Positions 1 to 8,718 are shown, counted from the stretch's first letter. The stretch: 64,000 nt of DNA from Streptomyces vietnamensis (GCF_000830005.1 NZ_CP010407.1:2089001-2153000); one strand, 5' to 3'. Translations and numbers: made by a program. Notes: a model not told the origin generated them from the letters alone.

Positions 1-544
1 GCGCGCCGAGGCGGACGCGGTCGGCGTCGGCGATGCGGACCCCGGCGGGCACGACGTAGTCGGTCATGCGCGGGAACTTGTCGATCGAGGTCACCTGGAG
101 GTGCAGGCCCTCGGCGCGGGCGTTGAGCCGGACCTTCTCGATGTCGTCGACGGCGACCGGGCCGAGCGAGGTCCAGGCGACGTTGGCGAGCAGGCCGAAG
201 ACGCCGTCCAGGCTCTGGCCGTGCGGCTTGACCAGCCGGTGGCTCAGCAGGTGGAGGCGCAGGTAGGCGTCGTGGGCGTCGAGCGGCTTCTCGTCGAGCG
301 AGGCGATGACGGTGCGGACGGCGACCACCTCGACGCCCCGGCGGGCGTCCACGCCGAGGGCCTTGGCGGCGCCTTCGCCGAGGGCGTTGACGGCCTCGTC
401 GGGGGTGAGGCGCTCGGTGCCGGCGGGGCCGGCCGCTTCGGTCAGCTCGGGGGCGGGGAACCAGGTGTCGAGAACGGTGCCGTCGCCGGCGATGGTGGCG
501 AGGCCGGCGGCGACGGCGCCGGTGGTGCGAGGAGCAGTGGTCAT
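1..544 (-). CDS. dapD: 2,3,4,5-tetrahydropyridine-2,6-dicarboxylate N-succinyltransferase, 5' part (partial)
   Basis: Cytoplasmic enzyme that succinylates tetrahydrodipicolinate in the lysine/diaminopimelate pathway. The first 181 residues are visible; the C-terminal hexapeptide-repeat acyltransferase half lies beyond the left edge. The visible part begins MTTAPRTTGAVAAGLATIAG and carries the actinobacterial DapD N-terminal domain, including NANVAWTSLGP-like and LHLQVTSIDKFPRMTDYV stretches, ending with GVRIADADRVRLGA. The ATG at 544 has no clear Shine-Dalgarno sequence, but TAGGTT lies 13 bases upstream, so a leaderless mRNA is likely. The identification comes from family recall and cannot be checked over the missing half. 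Confidence 0.9.
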   Translation of the reverse strand, partial: MTTAPRTTGAVAAGLATIAGDGTVLDTWFPAPELTEAAGPAGTERLTPDEAVNALGEGAAKALGVDARRGVEVVAVRTVIASLDEKPLDAHDAYLRLHLLSHRLVKPHGQSLDGVFGLLANVAWTSLGPVAVDDIEKVRLNARAEGLHLQVTSIDKFPRMTDYVVPAGVRIADADRVRLGA

Positions 545-551
545 GACGGAA

Positions 552-557
552 AACCTA
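552..557 (-). promoter_or_regulatory. -10 element TAGGTT of a probable leaderless dapD promoter
   Basis: TAGGTT matches the Streptomyces TAnnnT -10 pattern. Its first base is 13 bases before the A of the dapD ATG, which would place transcription initiation at or next to the start codon. Confidence 0.55.
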
Positions 558-588
558 ACGGGCGGGCCCCGGCCCGGGCCAACCGGTC

Positions 589-1185
589 TCAGGTGTCGGT
601 CGGGTCCGTGGGCGGTTCCGACGAGGTCCCGGCCTGCCGTTTCGGGTCTTCGTTCAGGATCCGGGCCAGCATCTCCCGGGCGTACCCCTCGTCGTACGGG
701 GCGCCGGTGAGCAGCACCTGGAGGCTGATGCCGTCCATGAGGGCGACCAGGGCGCGGGCGGTGACGGGTCCGGTGCGCGGGGCGAGGACGGAGACGACCT
801 CGTCGACCCATTCGGCGGCGACGGGGCGCAGGGCGGGGCGGCGCAGGGCGGCGAGGTAGAGCTCGTACTCCAGCTCGACGCCGGTGCGCTCGGTGGACAG
901 CCACTCCCCCATGAGCGCGGCCAGACCGGCGGCCAGATCGGGCGCGGCGATCTCGGGCCCCTGCCGGAGGCGGGCGCCGAAGGTGCCGTTGACCCGGTGG
1001 AGCGCCGCGACGAGGAGTTCGTCCAGGGAGGCGAAGTGGTACGTGGTGGAGCCGAGCGGCACGTCGGCCTCGGCGGCCACCGTGCGATGGCTGAGGCCGG
1101 CGATCCCGGCGCGGCCGACGACGGTGAGCGCGGCGTCGACGATCCGCTCGCGCCGGTCGGGGTCGTGCCTGCGGGGCCGTGCCAT
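589..1185 (-). CDS. TetR family transcriptional regulator
   Basis: A 198-residue repressor with an N-terminal TetR helix-turn-helix at about residues 10-57 (AGIAGLSHRTVAAEADVPLG, then TTYHFASLDELL) and an all-helical ligand-binding C-terminus typical of TetR_C. It follows the SMR efflux gene with a one-base overlap (TGATG: stop TGA 1187-1185, start ATG 1185-1183), so the two are translationally coupled. It most likely represses this operon through the paired palindromes at 1508-1541. The ligand is unknown; a cationic or lipophilic compound exported by the SMR pump is the natural guess. The frame is open much further upstream, but the overlap and family length support the start chosen here. 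Confidence 0.9.
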   Translation of the reverse strand: MARPRRHDPDRRERIVDAALTVVGRAGIAGLSHRTVAAEADVPLGSTTYHFASLDELLVAALHRVNGTFGARLRQGPEIAAPDLAAGLAALMGEWLSTERTGVELEYELYLAALRRPALRPVAAEWVDEVVSVLAPRTGPVTARALVALMDGISLQVLLTGAPYDEGYAREMLARILNEDPKRQAGTSSEPPTDPTDT

Positions 1186-1505
1186 CAGTGCGCGCCGCCG
1201 AGGTTGAGGACGACGACCCCGGCGATGATGAGGAGGATCCCGGCGATCTTGGCGACGCCCAGGCTCTCGCCGAGGAAGAGGTAGCCGATCGCGGCGACGA
1301 CGGCGGTGCCGACCCCGGACCAGATGGCGTAGGCGGTGCCGACCTGGAGCGTCTTGAGCGCCCGGGCGAGGAGCACGAAGGAGACGAGATAGCCGGCACC
1401 GGTGAGGAGGGAGGGCCAGAGCCTGCTGAAGCCCTCGCTGTACTTCATCGAGGTGGTGGCGAGTATCTCCGCCGCGATGGCGCCCGCGAGCAGTCCGTAA
1501 CCCAT
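1185..1505 (-). CDS. small multidrug resistance (SMR, EmrE/QacE-like) efflux protein
   Basis: A 106-residue inner-membrane protein with four hydrophobic segments and the SMR hallmark acidic residue in helix 1 (E13 in MGYGLLAGAIAAEILATTSM). It also has the conserved helix-3 stretch GTAYAIWSGVGTAVVAAIGY. SMR dimers exchange protons for quaternary cations or related toxic compounds; the actual substrate cannot be read here. The ATG at 1505 is preferred because TACGCT (1518-1513) lies 13 bases upstream, consistent with a leaderless transcript. A TTG six codons further upstream is possible. The start abuts the first of two operator-like palindromes, and the downstream TetR gene overlaps the stop codon. 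Confidence 0.9.
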   Translation of the reverse strand: MGYGLLAGAIAAEILATTSMKYSEGFSRLWPSLLTGAGYLVSFVLLARALKTLQVGTAYAIWSGVGTAVVAAIGYLFLGESLGVAKIAGILLIIAGVVVLNLGGAH

Positions 1506-1507
1506 GC

Positions 1508-1541
1508 GTACGAGCGTACACAACGATGCGTACGCCCGTAC
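1508..1541 (-). promoter_or_regulatory. tandem operator: two GTACGnnCGTAC palindromes 22 bp apart
   Basis: GTACGAGCGTAC (1508-1519) and GTACGCCCGTAC (1530-1541) are perfect 5-bp inverted repeats with a 2-bp centre. Their centres are 22 bp apart, about two helical turns. They sit within longer 16-bp direct copies beginning TGC and ending in A. Both lie between the SMR start codon and the divergent gene at 1632 and cover the predicted -10 of the SMR gene, so they are the likely binding sites of the TetR protein encoded here. The assignment to that protein is inference. Confidence 0.65.
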
Positions 1542-1631
1542 ACTTCAACTCGATGTCCTTGGCATGTCCCGTCCCTATACCGTGTTCCGGTCACCGGTCG
1601 GGGGCGAGAAACAGGACACAGGGAGCGGGGA

Positions 1632-2792
1632 ATGTCGCACAACGCGGGGTGGGGGCCGTACGGAGACGCGTACGGCGGCGCAGCAGGAGGAGGTCCGGCC
1701 GGTCCCGGGGGGCCCGGCATGCCCGGCTGGGGCGGCTGGATGCCGCCACCGGCGCCGAAGCCCGGGGTGATCCCGCTGAAGCCGCTCGGCCTCGGCGACA
1801 TCCTCGGCGGCGCGATGTCGACGATCGGGCGGTACAAGGGACCTGTCATGGGTCTGGCGGCGGCGGTCTTCGGGGCGTACACGCTGCTCATCGGCATCGC
1901 CATCGCCGTCGCCCTGTCCGGGGTCGCCGAGGAGCTCGGCGAACTGGCCGACCTGGCCGACCGGCCCGGCACCCAGGAACCGGAGTGGCACGAGATCCGG
2001 CCCCTCATCATCGCCTTCGTCATCGTCGCGGCCGTCGCCCTGATCGGATACGTGCTCGCCGTCGCGACCGTCCAGGCGGCCATGCTCACCGTCCTCCAGG
2101 ACGCGGTCCTGGGCCGCCCCGCGACCTTCGGCTCCGTGTGGCGCAGGACGCTCCCCCGGGTGCCCGCCCTCATCGGCACGAGCCTGCTCACCGGGCTGAT
2201 CGCCATGGTCCCGGTGCTGCTGGCCCTGGTCTTCTTCTCGATCGGCATGGTCGGCGCGTCGGCCGGCGACGACAGCGACGAGGTCGCCGGCGCCTACATC
2301 GGCCTCGGCATGCTGGGCTTCCTGGTGGCCTTCGTCCCGGCGATCTGGCTCTGGGTGAAGTTCAGCCTGGCCCCCGCGGCCGTGGTCTTCGAGAAGCAGG
2401 GCCCGATCCGGGCGATGCAGCGCTCCTCGCAGCTGGTGCGCGGGCGCTGGTGGCCGGTCCTCGGCATCTCGATGCTGGCCACCCTGATCGCCGGGGTCAC
2501 GGCCGGGCTGATCCAGCAGGTGCTCAGCGTGGCCGGGATCTTCCCCGCCATGGCGGCCGCCGCGGATCTCGGCACGGACCCGGAGTTCTCGGAGGTCCTG
2601 TCGGTCTTCTCGGTCTACATCGTGATCACCATGGTGGGCCAGCTGATCGGCTACCTGATCCAGACCACCTTCCCGCCCCTGGTCAACGGCCTCATCTACG
2701 TCGACCAGCGCATCCGCAACGAGAACCTCGCCCCGGTCCTGGCCGAGAGCGCCGGCCTGCCCCCGCAGCCACCCGCCGCCCCCGGCTTCTGA
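1632..2792 (+). CDS. polytopic membrane protein with Pro/Gly-rich N-terminus (GPDPase-membrane-domain-like)
   Basis: A 386-residue integral membrane protein of unproven function. Residues 1-45 are Gly/Pro/Ala-rich and probably cytoplasmic and disordered. About six hydrophobic segments follow (near 75-100, 120-150, 180-205, 215-240, 270-295 and 320-350). The overall look resembles the membrane domain found next to some glycerophosphodiester phosphodiesterases, but no catalytic domain is present. The motif GPIRAMQRSSQLVRGRWW before segment five is typical of that family. The ATG at 1632 follows a purine-rich GGGAGCGGGGA Shine-Dalgarno-like stretch. It is transcribed divergently from the SMR/TetR operon and ends at the hairpin at 2829-2872. 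Confidence 0.8.
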   Translation: MSHNAGWGPYGDAYGGAAGGGPAGPGGPGMPGWGGWMPPPAPKPGVIPLKPLGLGDILGGAMSTIGRYKGPVMGLAAAVFGAYTLLIGIAIAVALSGVAEELGELADLADRPGTQEPEWHEIRPLIIAFVIVAAVALIGYVLAVATVQAAMLTVLQDAVLGRPATFGSVWRRTLPRVPALIGTSLLTGLIAMVPVLLALVFFSIGMVGASAGDDSDEVAGAYIGLGMLGFLVAFVPAIWLWVKFSLAPAAVVFEKQGPIRAMQRSSQLVRGRWWPVLGISMLATLIAGVTAGLIQQVLSVAGIFPAMAAAADLGTDPEFSEVLSVFSVYIVITMVGQLIGYLIQTTFPPLVNGLIYVDQRIRNENLAPVLAESAGLPPQPPAAPGF

Positions 2793-2828
2793 CCCGGGAC
2801 CCGGGACGCCCAAGGCGCCGGGTACGCC

Positions 2829-2872
2829 GAAGGGCCGTGTCCACCGGGGAATCCCGGCGGGCACGGCCCTTC
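2829..2872. terminator. bidirectional hairpin terminator between convergent genes
   Basis: GAAGGGCCGTG (2829-2839) pairs perfectly with CACGGCCCTTC (2862-2872), and an inner CCGGG/CCCGG stem (2844-2848, 2853-2857) lies within the loop. It sits between the stop of the membrane protein (2792) and the stop of sufT (2894). There is no U-tract, as is common in Streptomyces. Confidence 0.75.
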
Positions 2873-2893
2873 GTACAGGTACCGGCGGACCGA

Positions 2894-3232
2894 TCAGACG
2901 TTGAAGCCGAGCGCGCGCAGCTGCTCGCGGCCGTCGTCCGTGATCTTGTCCGGGCCCCACGGGGGCATCCAGACCCAGTTGATCTTCAGCTCGCTGACGA
3001 TGCCGTCCGTCGCGGACTTCGCCTGGTCCTCGATCACATCGGTCAGCGGACAGGCCGCCGACGTCAGGGTCATGTCCAGCGTCGCGACGTTCGAGTCGTC
3101 GATGTGGATGCCGTAGATCAGGCCCAGGTTGACGACGTCGATGCCCAGCTCGGGGTCGACGACGTCGTACAGCGCCTCACGGACTTCTTCCTCGGAGGCC
3201 GGCTTCATCGTGGCCTCGGCGTTCTCGGTCAT
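2894..3232 (-). CDS. sufT: SufT-like metal-sulfur cluster assembly factor (MIP18/DUF59 family)
   Basis: A 112-residue cytoplasmic auxiliary factor for Fe-S cluster maturation, the last gene of the suf operon. The MIP18/DUF59 fold is recognisable from VREALYDVVDPELGIDVVNL (about 17-36), the segment with the conserved cysteine, LTLTSAACPLTDVI-like (about 56-66), and the C-terminal VWMPPWGPDKITDDGREQLR. The start overlaps the sufU stop by four bases (ATGA), indicating translational coupling. In mycobacteria the corresponding last gene of the suf operon is also called sufT. The exact client proteins are unknown. Confidence 0.9.
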   Translation of the reverse strand: MTENAEATMKPASEEEVREALYDVVDPELGIDVVNLGLIYGIHIDDSNVATLDMTLTSAACPLTDVIEDQAKSATDGIVSELKINWVWMPPWGPDKITDDGREQLRALGFNV

Positions 3233-3690
3233 GCCGACTTCCTCTCCGCGTCACCCAGTGCCTGGGCGGTCGCGTCCTTCCACGCCATCCAGCTGAGCAG
3301 CGCGCACTTCACACGGGCCGGGTACTTGGAGACCCCGGCGAACGCGACCGCGTCCTCCAGGACCTCCTCCATCGCGTCGTCCGGCTCGATCTGGCCCTTG
3401 GACTGCATCAGCTCCAGGAAGGTGCCCTGGATCTTCTGCGCCTCGGCCAGCTCCTTGCCGACGAGCAGCTCGTTGAGGACGGAGGCCGAGGCCTGGCTGA
3501 TGGAGCAGCCCTGGCCCTCGTACGACACGTCCTCGATGCGCGAGCCGTCGTACTTCACGCGGAGCGTGATCTCGTCGCCGCACGTCGGGTTGACGTGGTG
3601 CACCTCGGCGTCGCCGTCCCGAAGACCCCGCCCGTGGGGGTGCTTGTAGTGGTCCAGGATGACGTCCTGGTACATCGAATCGAGCTTCAC
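3229..3690 (-). CDS. sufU: SufU zinc-dependent sulfurtransferase
   Basis: A 153-residue SufU that accepts persulfide sulfur from SufS and passes it to the SufBCD scaffold complex. The ligand set expected of SufU is visible: C37 and D39 in NPTCGDEI, C62 in GQGCSISQAS, and C129 in ARVKCALLSWMAWKD. The insertion between the second and third cysteines (about residues 76-100) distinguishes SufU from IscU. Ten bases separate it from the sufS stop and it overlaps sufT by four bases, so it belongs to the same transcript. Confidence 0.95.
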   Translation of the reverse strand: MKLDSMYQDVILDHYKHPHGRGLRDGDAEVHHVNPTCGDEITLRVKYDGSRIEDVSYEGQGCSISQASASVLNELLVGKELAEAQKIQGTFLELMQSKGQIEPDDAMEEVLEDAVAFAGVSKYPARVKCALLSWMAWKDATAQALGDAERKSA

Positions 3691-3700
3691 GAGCCGTCCC

Positions 3701-4969
3701 CTAGCCGAAGAAGTTCCGTACGTGCTCCAGACCCTCGACCAGGGCGTCGACCTCGGCCGGAGTGGAGTACAGATAGAACGACGCCCGCGTGGTCGCAGGA
3801 ATTCCGTACCGCAGGCAGACCGGCCGCGCGCAGTGGTGGCCGACCCGGACCGCGATGCCCTGCTCGTCGAGGACCTGGCCCACGTCGTGCGGGTGGATGT
3901 CGCCCAGCGTGAAGGAGATCGCCGCGCCGCGGTCCTCGGCCGTGGTGGGGCCGATGATCCGCAGGTCCGGGACCTCCTGGAGGCGCCGGACGGCGTACTC
4001 GGTGATCGCGTGCTCGTGGCGCGCGATGTTCTCCATGCCGATCGCCGACAGGTAGTCCACGGCCGCGCCGAGGCCGACGGCCTGGGCGATCGGGGGCGTA
4101 CCCGCCTCGAACTTGTGCGGGGCCGGCGCGTACGTCGAGGAGTGCATCGAGACGGTCTCGATCATCTCGCCGCCGCCGAGGAAGGGCGGGAGGTCCTCCA
4201 GGAGCTCCTGCCGTCCCCACAGCACGCCGATGCCGGTCGGGCCGCACATCTTGTGGCCGGTGAAGGCCACGAAGTCGGCCTGGAGCGCCTGCACGTCCAG
4301 GACCATGTGCGGGGCCGCCTGGGAGGCGTCGATGCAGACGAGCGCACCGACCTCCTGGGCGCGGCGGATGATCGTCTCCACCGGGTTGATCGTGCCCAGC
4401 AGGTTCGAGACCAGCGTGAACGAGACGATCTTGGTCTTCTCGGTGATGACCTCTTCGATGTTCGAGAGGTCGAGACGGCCGTCGTCGGTGAGGCCGAACC
4501 ACTTCAGCTTCGCGCCCGTGCGCTGCGAGAGCAGCTGCCACGGCACGATGTTGGAGTGGTGCTCCATCTCCGTGATGGCGATCTCGGTCTCGTGGTCCAC
4601 GCGGTAGGGCTCGTCGGCCCAGCCCAGCATGTTGGCCACGAGGTTGAGCGACTCGGAGGCGTTCTTGGTGAAGATCACCTCGTCGCGGCTCGGCGCGTTG
4701 ATGAAGGCCGCGACCTTGTCACGGGCGCCTTCGTACAGCGCCGTCGCCTCCTCGGCGACCGTGTAGACGCCGCGGTGGACGTTGGCGTTGTGACGCTCGT
4801 AGTACTGGTTGAGCGCATCGAGGACCTGGCGCGGCTTCTGCGAGGTCGCCGCGGAGTCGAGGTACACGATCTTCTTGCCGTCGTGGACCACGCGATCCAG
4901 GAGCGGGAAGTCCTTGCGGATCGCCTCGGTGTCGAGGAGGCCGGTCAGCCCCATATGGGCGGAAGTCAC
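3701..4969 (-). CDS. sufS: SufS cysteine desulfurase (group II)
   Basis: A 422-residue PLP enzyme that takes sulfur from L-cysteine as a persulfide for Fe-S assembly. The PLP Schiff-base lysine is K240 in AFTGHKMCGPTG, preceded by the cofactor-binding DASQAAPH stretch. The catalytic cysteine is C380 in RVGHHCARPVC, the short conserved form expected of group II desulfurases that work with SufU. N-terminal YLDSAATSQKP and the SSTYAPAPHKFEAGTP segment complete the fold. The ATG overlaps the sufC stop by four bases. A few extra residues precede the usual family start, and MGLTGLLDTEAIR is an alternative start. Confidence 0.95.
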   Translation of the reverse strand: MTSAHMGLTGLLDTEAIRKDFPLLDRVVHDGKKIVYLDSAATSQKPRQVLDALNQYYERHNANVHRGVYTVAEEATALYEGARDKVAAFINAPSRDEVIFTKNASESLNLVANMLGWADEPYRVDHETEIAITEMEHHSNIVPWQLLSQRTGAKLKWFGLTDDGRLDLSNIEEVITEKTKIVSFTLVSNLLGTINPVETIIRRAQEVGALVCIDASQAAPHMVLDVQALQADFVAFTGHKMCGPTGIGVLWGRQELLEDLPPFLGGGEMIETVSMHSSTYAPAPHKFEAGTPPIAQAVGLGAAVDYLSAIGMENIARHEHAITEYAVRRLQEVPDLRIIGPTTAEDRGAAISFTLGDIHPHDVGQVLDEQGIAVRVGHHCARPVCLRYGIPATTRASFYLYSTPAEVDALVEGLEHVRNFFG

Positions 4970-5730
4970 GCGGATGCGCCACCCTTCACGTACTTGTCGT
5001 AGCCCTCGTTCTCCAGCTGGTCGGCCAGCTCGGCGCCGCCGGACTCGACGATGCGGCCGTTCGCGAACACGTGAACGAAGTCGGGCTTGATGTAGCGCAG
5101 GATGCGCGTGTAGTGGGTGATCAGCAGGGTGCCGACCTCACCGGTCTCGCGGACGCGGTTGACGCCCTCGGAGACGATGCGCAGGGCGTCGACGTCGAGG
5201 CCGGAGTCGGTCTCGTCGAGGATCGCGATCTTCGGCTTGAGGAGCTCCAGCTGGAGGATCTCGTGGCGCTTCTTCTCACCGCCGGAGAAGCCCTCGTTGA
5301 CGTTGCGCTCGGCGAAGGCCGGGTCCATCTGGAGCTGCTCCATCGCGGACTTGACCTCCTTCACCCAGGTACGCAGCTTGGGCGCCTCGCCGCGGACGGC
5401 GGTGGCGGAGGTGCGCAGGAAGTTGGAGACCGAGACGCCGGGGACCTCGACCGGGTACTGCATGGCGAGGAAGACGCCGGCGCGGGCGCGCTCGTCGACC
5501 GACATCTCCAGGACGTCCTCGCCGTCGAGGGTGACGGTGCCGCCGGTGACCGTGTACTTCGGGTGGCCGGCCAGCGAGTACGCCAGGGTCGACTTGCCGG
5601 AGCCGTTGGGGCCCATGACGGCGTGGGTCTCGCCCTGCTTGATGGTCAGGTCGACACCCTTGAGGATCTCGCGCGGACCGTTCTCGGCCTCGACGGAGAC
5701 GTGCAGGTCGTGGATTTCAAGCGTAGCCAT
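4966..5730 (-). CDS. sufC: SufC ATPase of the SufBCD complex
   Basis: A 254-residue ABC-type ATPase that drives the SufBCD Fe-S scaffold and is not a membrane transporter subunit. It has Walker A GPNGSGKST (about 37-45), the signature region FSGGEKKRHEILQ (about 145-157), Walker B PKIAILDETDSGLDVDAL (about 163-180), and an H-loop ITHYTRIL. The start at 5730 (MATLEIHDLHVSV) is chosen from the family; the frame is open 13 codons further upstream. The stop overlaps sufS by four bases, and seven bases separate it from the Rieske ferredoxin gene. Confidence 0.95.
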   Translation of the reverse strand: MATLEIHDLHVSVEAENGPREILKGVDLTIKQGETHAVMGPNGSGKSTLAYSLAGHPKYTVTGGTVTLDGEDVLEMSVDERARAGVFLAMQYPVEVPGVSVSNFLRTSATAVRGEAPKLRTWVKEVKSAMEQLQMDPAFAERNVNEGFSGGEKKRHEILQLELLKPKIAILDETDSGLDVDALRIVSEGVNRVRETGEVGTLLITHYTRILRYIKPDFVHVFANGRIVESGGAELADQLENEGYDKYVKGGASA

Positions 5731-5737
5731 GGGTGAC

Positions 5738-6055
5738 TCAGGACTCCTGGGTGACGGAGACGAGCACATCGTCCCCTTCGATCTTTACGGGGTATACGGG
5801 GACGGGGCGCGTCGCGGGAAGGCCGGAGGGCTTGCCGGTGCGCAGGTCGAAGCTGGAGCCGTGCAGCCAGCACTCGATCGCGCAGTCCTCGACCTCGCCC
5901 TCCGAGAGGGAGACGTTCGCGTGCGAGCAGATGTCGTTGATCGCGAACACCTCGCCCTCGGTGTGCACGACCGACACCGGCGTGCCGTCGACCTCGACCC
6001 GCTTCGGGGTGTCGGCCTCCAGCTCGCTCAGCGCGCAGACTCGGACGAAGGCCAT
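5738..6055 (-). CDS. Rieske-type [2Fe-2S] ferredoxin in the suf operon
   Basis: A 105-residue soluble Rieske protein. The cluster ligands are C43 and H45 (DICSHANVSL) and C62 and H65 (ECWLHGSSFD), spaced as in dioxygenase-type Rieske ferredoxins, without the disulfide cysteines of the bc1 type. It sits between sufD and sufC, with a one-base overlap with sufD upstream (TGATG) and seven bases before sufC, so it is co-expressed with the Fe-S assembly machinery. Its role is not settled; electron delivery during cluster assembly or repair is plausible. Annotation pipelines often call it a non-heme iron oxygenase ferredoxin subunit, but no oxygenase is nearby. Confidence 0.9.
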   Translation of the reverse strand: MAFVRVCALSELEADTPKRVEVDGTPVSVVHTEGEVFAINDICSHANVSLSEGEVEDCAIECWLHGSSFDLRTGKPSGLPATRPVPVYPVKIEGDDVLVSVTQES

Positions 6056-7236
6056 CAGACGGAGGCCTCCAGCTCGGCCTCGATCTTGGCGAGGAGTCGC
6101 TCCTGGACGTCCGGCAGACCGATCTGCTGGACGAGCTCCGCGAAGAAGCCGCGGACGACGAGGCGGCGGGCCTCGGCCTCCGGGATGCCGCGGGCCATCA
6201 GGTAGAAGAGCTGCTCGTCGTCGAAGCGGCCGGTGGCCGAGGCGTGACCGGCGCCGGCGATCTCGCCGGTCTCGATCTCCAGATTCGGCACGGAGTCCAC
6301 CCGGGCGCCGTCCGTGAGGACCAGGTTCCGGTTGAGCTCGTACGTGTCGGTGCCCTCGGCCTTGGCCTGGATGAGCACGTCACCGATCCACACCGCGTGC
6401 GCGTCCTGGCCCTGCAGCGCGCCCTTGTAGGCCACGTTGGACTTGCAGTGCGGGGTGTTGTGGTCGACGAGGAGGCGGTGCTCCTGGTGCTGGCCGGCGT
6501 CGGTGAAGTACAGGCCGAAGAGCTCGGCCTCGCCGCCGGGGCCCGCGTACTGGACGCGCGGGTGGATGCGGACGACGTCGCCGCCGAAGGTGACGACGAC
6601 CGACTTGAAGGAGGCGTCGCGGCCGACCAGCGCGTTGTGCTGGGCGACGTGGACGGCCTTCTCGTCCCAGTCCTGGACGGAGACGACGGTCAGCTTGGCG
6701 CCGTCGCCGAGGACGTAGTCCACGTTGGCGGCGAGCACCGCGTCACCGGTGTGGTCGATGACCACGACGGCCTCGGCGAAGGCGCCGAGCTCGATGACCT
6801 GGTGGCCGAAGGCGACGCCGCCCTGGCCGTGCACGGAGATGCGGATCGGCTCGGTGAGCACCGCCTCCTTGGCGACGGTGACGACGCCGGCCTTCTCGAA
6901 GGAGGAGTACGCCTGGGCGGCGACGCGGTCGACGGGCGTGCCGGCCTTGCCGAGGCGCTCGTCGTCGCGGCCGACGGTCTCCACGGTGACGCCCTCGGGG
7001 GCCTCGACCTCGACCTTGACGCCCTCGCCGGAGGCGACGGCGGTGCCGTCGTGGAGGCCGCGCAGACGCGCCAGCGGGGTGAACCGCCACTCCTCCTCGC
7101 GGCCGTGCGGGACGGGGAAGTCCGCGACGTCGAAGGACGGGGGCGCGCTCATGCGCGTGGCGACGGTGGACTCGGCGGCCACCGCGATCGAGCCGGCGGT
7201 GGTGGAGCCCGCCGGGATGTTCTGAGCCTCAGCCAT
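6055..7236 (-). CDS. sufD: SufD scaffold subunit
   Basis: A 393-residue SufB/SufD-family beta-helix protein and component of the SufBC2D complex. The N-terminus is helical (PPSFDVADFPVPHGREEEWR). The beta-helical core runs from about residue 130, and the characteristic C-terminus includes TGRFDDEQLFYLMARGIPEAEARRLVVRGFFAELV. The conserved core histidine region is seen in NTPHCKSNVAYKGALQ and the downstream RNLVLTDGARVDSVPNLEI. It starts 66 bases after the sufB stop and overlaps the Rieske ferredoxin by one base. Confidence 0.95.
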   Translation of the reverse strand: MAEAQNIPAGSTTAGSIAVAAESTVATRMSAPPSFDVADFPVPHGREEEWRFTPLARLRGLHDGTAVASGEGVKVEVEAPEGVTVETVGRDDERLGKAGTPVDRVAAQAYSSFEKAGVVTVAKEAVLTEPIRISVHGQGGVAFGHQVIELGAFAEAVVVIDHTGDAVLAANVDYVLGDGAKLTVVSVQDWDEKAVHVAQHNALVGRDASFKSVVVTFGGDVVRIHPRVQYAGPGGEAELFGLYFTDAGQHQEHRLLVDHNTPHCKSNVAYKGALQGQDAHAVWIGDVLIQAKAEGTDTYELNRNLVLTDGARVDSVPNLEIETGEIAGAGHASATGRFDDEQLFYLMARGIPEAEARRLVVRGFFAELVQQIGLPDVQERLLAKIEAELEASV

Positions 7237-7302
7237 GGCTGTCGTGTTGCTCTCTTCCTGCGTACGTAAAGAAAAGTCGGTCGCTGCGGGGCGGGGCCGG
7301 CC

Positions 7303-8718
7303 TTAGCCGACCGCACCCTCCATCTGCAGCTCGATCAGCCGGTTGAGCTCCAGGGCGTACTCCATCGGGAGCTCCTTGGCGATGGGCTCGACGAAGCCGC
7401 GGACGATCATCGCCATGGCCTCGAACTCGGTGAGGCCGCGGCTCATCAGGTAGAAGAGCTGGTCCTCGGAGACCTTGGAGACGGTGGCCTCGTGGCCCAT
7501 GGAGACGTCGTCCTCGCGCACGTCCACGTAGGGGTACGTGTCGGAGCGGGAGATCGTGTCGACGAGCAGCGCGTCGCAGAGGACGTTGGACTTGGCGCCC
7601 GGGGCACCCTCGCCGATCTCGATGAGACCGCGGTAGGAGGTGCGGCCGCCGCCTCGCGCCACCGACTTGGAGACGATGTTGGAGGAGGTGTTCGGGGCCA
7701 TGTGGACCATCTTGGCGCCGGCGTCCTGGTGCTGGCCCTCGCCCGCGAAGGCGATGGACAGGGTCTCGCCCTTGGCGTGCTCGCCCATGAGGTAGACGGC
7801 CGGGTACTTCATGGTGACCTTGGAGCCGATGTTGCCGTCGACCCACTCCATGGTGGCGCCCTCGTAGGCGACGGCGCGCTTGGTCACCAGGTTGTAGACG
7901 TTGTTCGACCAGTTCTGGATGGTCGTGTAGCGGCAGCGGCCGCCCTTCTTCACGATGATCTCGACGACCGCGGAGTGCAGCGAGTCGGAGGAGTAGATCG
8001 GGGCGGTGCAGCCCTCGACGTAGTGGACGTAGGCGTCCTCGTCGACGATGATCAGCGTCCGCTCGAACTGGCCCATGTTCTCCGTGTTGATGCGGAAGTA
8101 GGCCTGGAGCGGGATCTCGACGTGCACGCCCTTCGGCACGTAGATGAACGAGCCGCCGGACCAGACGGCCGTGTTCAGCGAGGCGAACTTGTTGTCGCCG
8201 ACCGGGATGACGGTGCCGAAGTACTCCTTGAAGAGCTCCTCGTGCTCCTTCAGCGCGGTGTCGGTGTCGACGAAGATGACGCCCTGCTCCTCCAGGTCCT
8301 CGCGGATCTGGTGGTAGACGACCTCGGACTCGTACTGGGCGGCGACACCGGCGACGAGGCGCTGCTTCTCCGCCTCCGGGATGCCGAGCTTGTCGTACGT
8401 GTTCTTGATGTCCTCCGGCAGGTCCTCCCAGGACTCGGCCTGCTTCTCGGTGGACCGCACGAAGTACTTGATGTTGTCGAAGTCGATGCCGGAGAGGTCG
8501 GAGCCCCAGGTCGGCATGGGCTTCTTGTCGAAGAGGCGCAGACCCTTGAGACGCAGCTTCAGCATCCACTCGGGCTCGTTCTTCTTCGCGGAGATGTCGC
8601 GGACGACGTCCTCGTTCAGTCCGCGCTTGGCCGCGGCGCCGGCCGCGTCGGAGTCGGCCCAGCCGTACTCGTACCGACCCAGGCCCTCGAGCTCGGGGTG
8701 GCTGATCTCGGTGGTCAT
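7303..8718 (-). CDS. sufB: SufB scaffold subunit
   Basis: A 471-residue main scaffold of the SUF pathway, where nascent Fe-S clusters are built. The N-terminal [18 protein letters not shown] region is followed by [20 protein letters not shown]. The beta-helix core contains [20 protein letters not shown], the cysteine-containing [20 protein letters not shown], and [16 protein letters not shown]. The end ([20 protein letters not shown]) is typical of SufB and parallel to SufD. No intein is present, unlike some mycobacterial SufB proteins. The ATG overlaps the sufR stop by four bases. Confidence 0.97.
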   Translation of the reverse strand: MTTEISHPELEGLGRYEYGWADSDAAGAAAKRGLNEDVVRDISAKKNEPEWMLKLRLKGLRLFDKKPMPTWGSDLSGIDFDNIKYFVRSTEKQAESWEDLPEDIKNTYDKLGIPEAEKQRLVAGVAAQYESEVVYHQIREDLEEQGVIFVDTDTALKEHEELFKEYFGTVIPVGDNKFASLNTAVWSGGSFIYVPKGVHVEIPLQAYFRINTENMGQFERTLIIVDEDAYVHYVEGCTAPIYSSDSLHSAVVEIIVKKGGRCRYTTIQNWSNNVYNLVTKRAVAYEGATMEWVDGNIGSKVTMKYPAVYLMGEHAKGETLSIAFAGEGQHQDAGAKMVHMAPNTSSNIVSKSVARGGGRTSYRGLIEIGEGAPGAKSNVLCDALLVDTISRSDTYPYVDVREDDVSMGHEATVSKVSEDQLFYLMSRGLTEFEAMAMIVRGFVEPIAKELPMEYALELNRLIELQMEGAVG

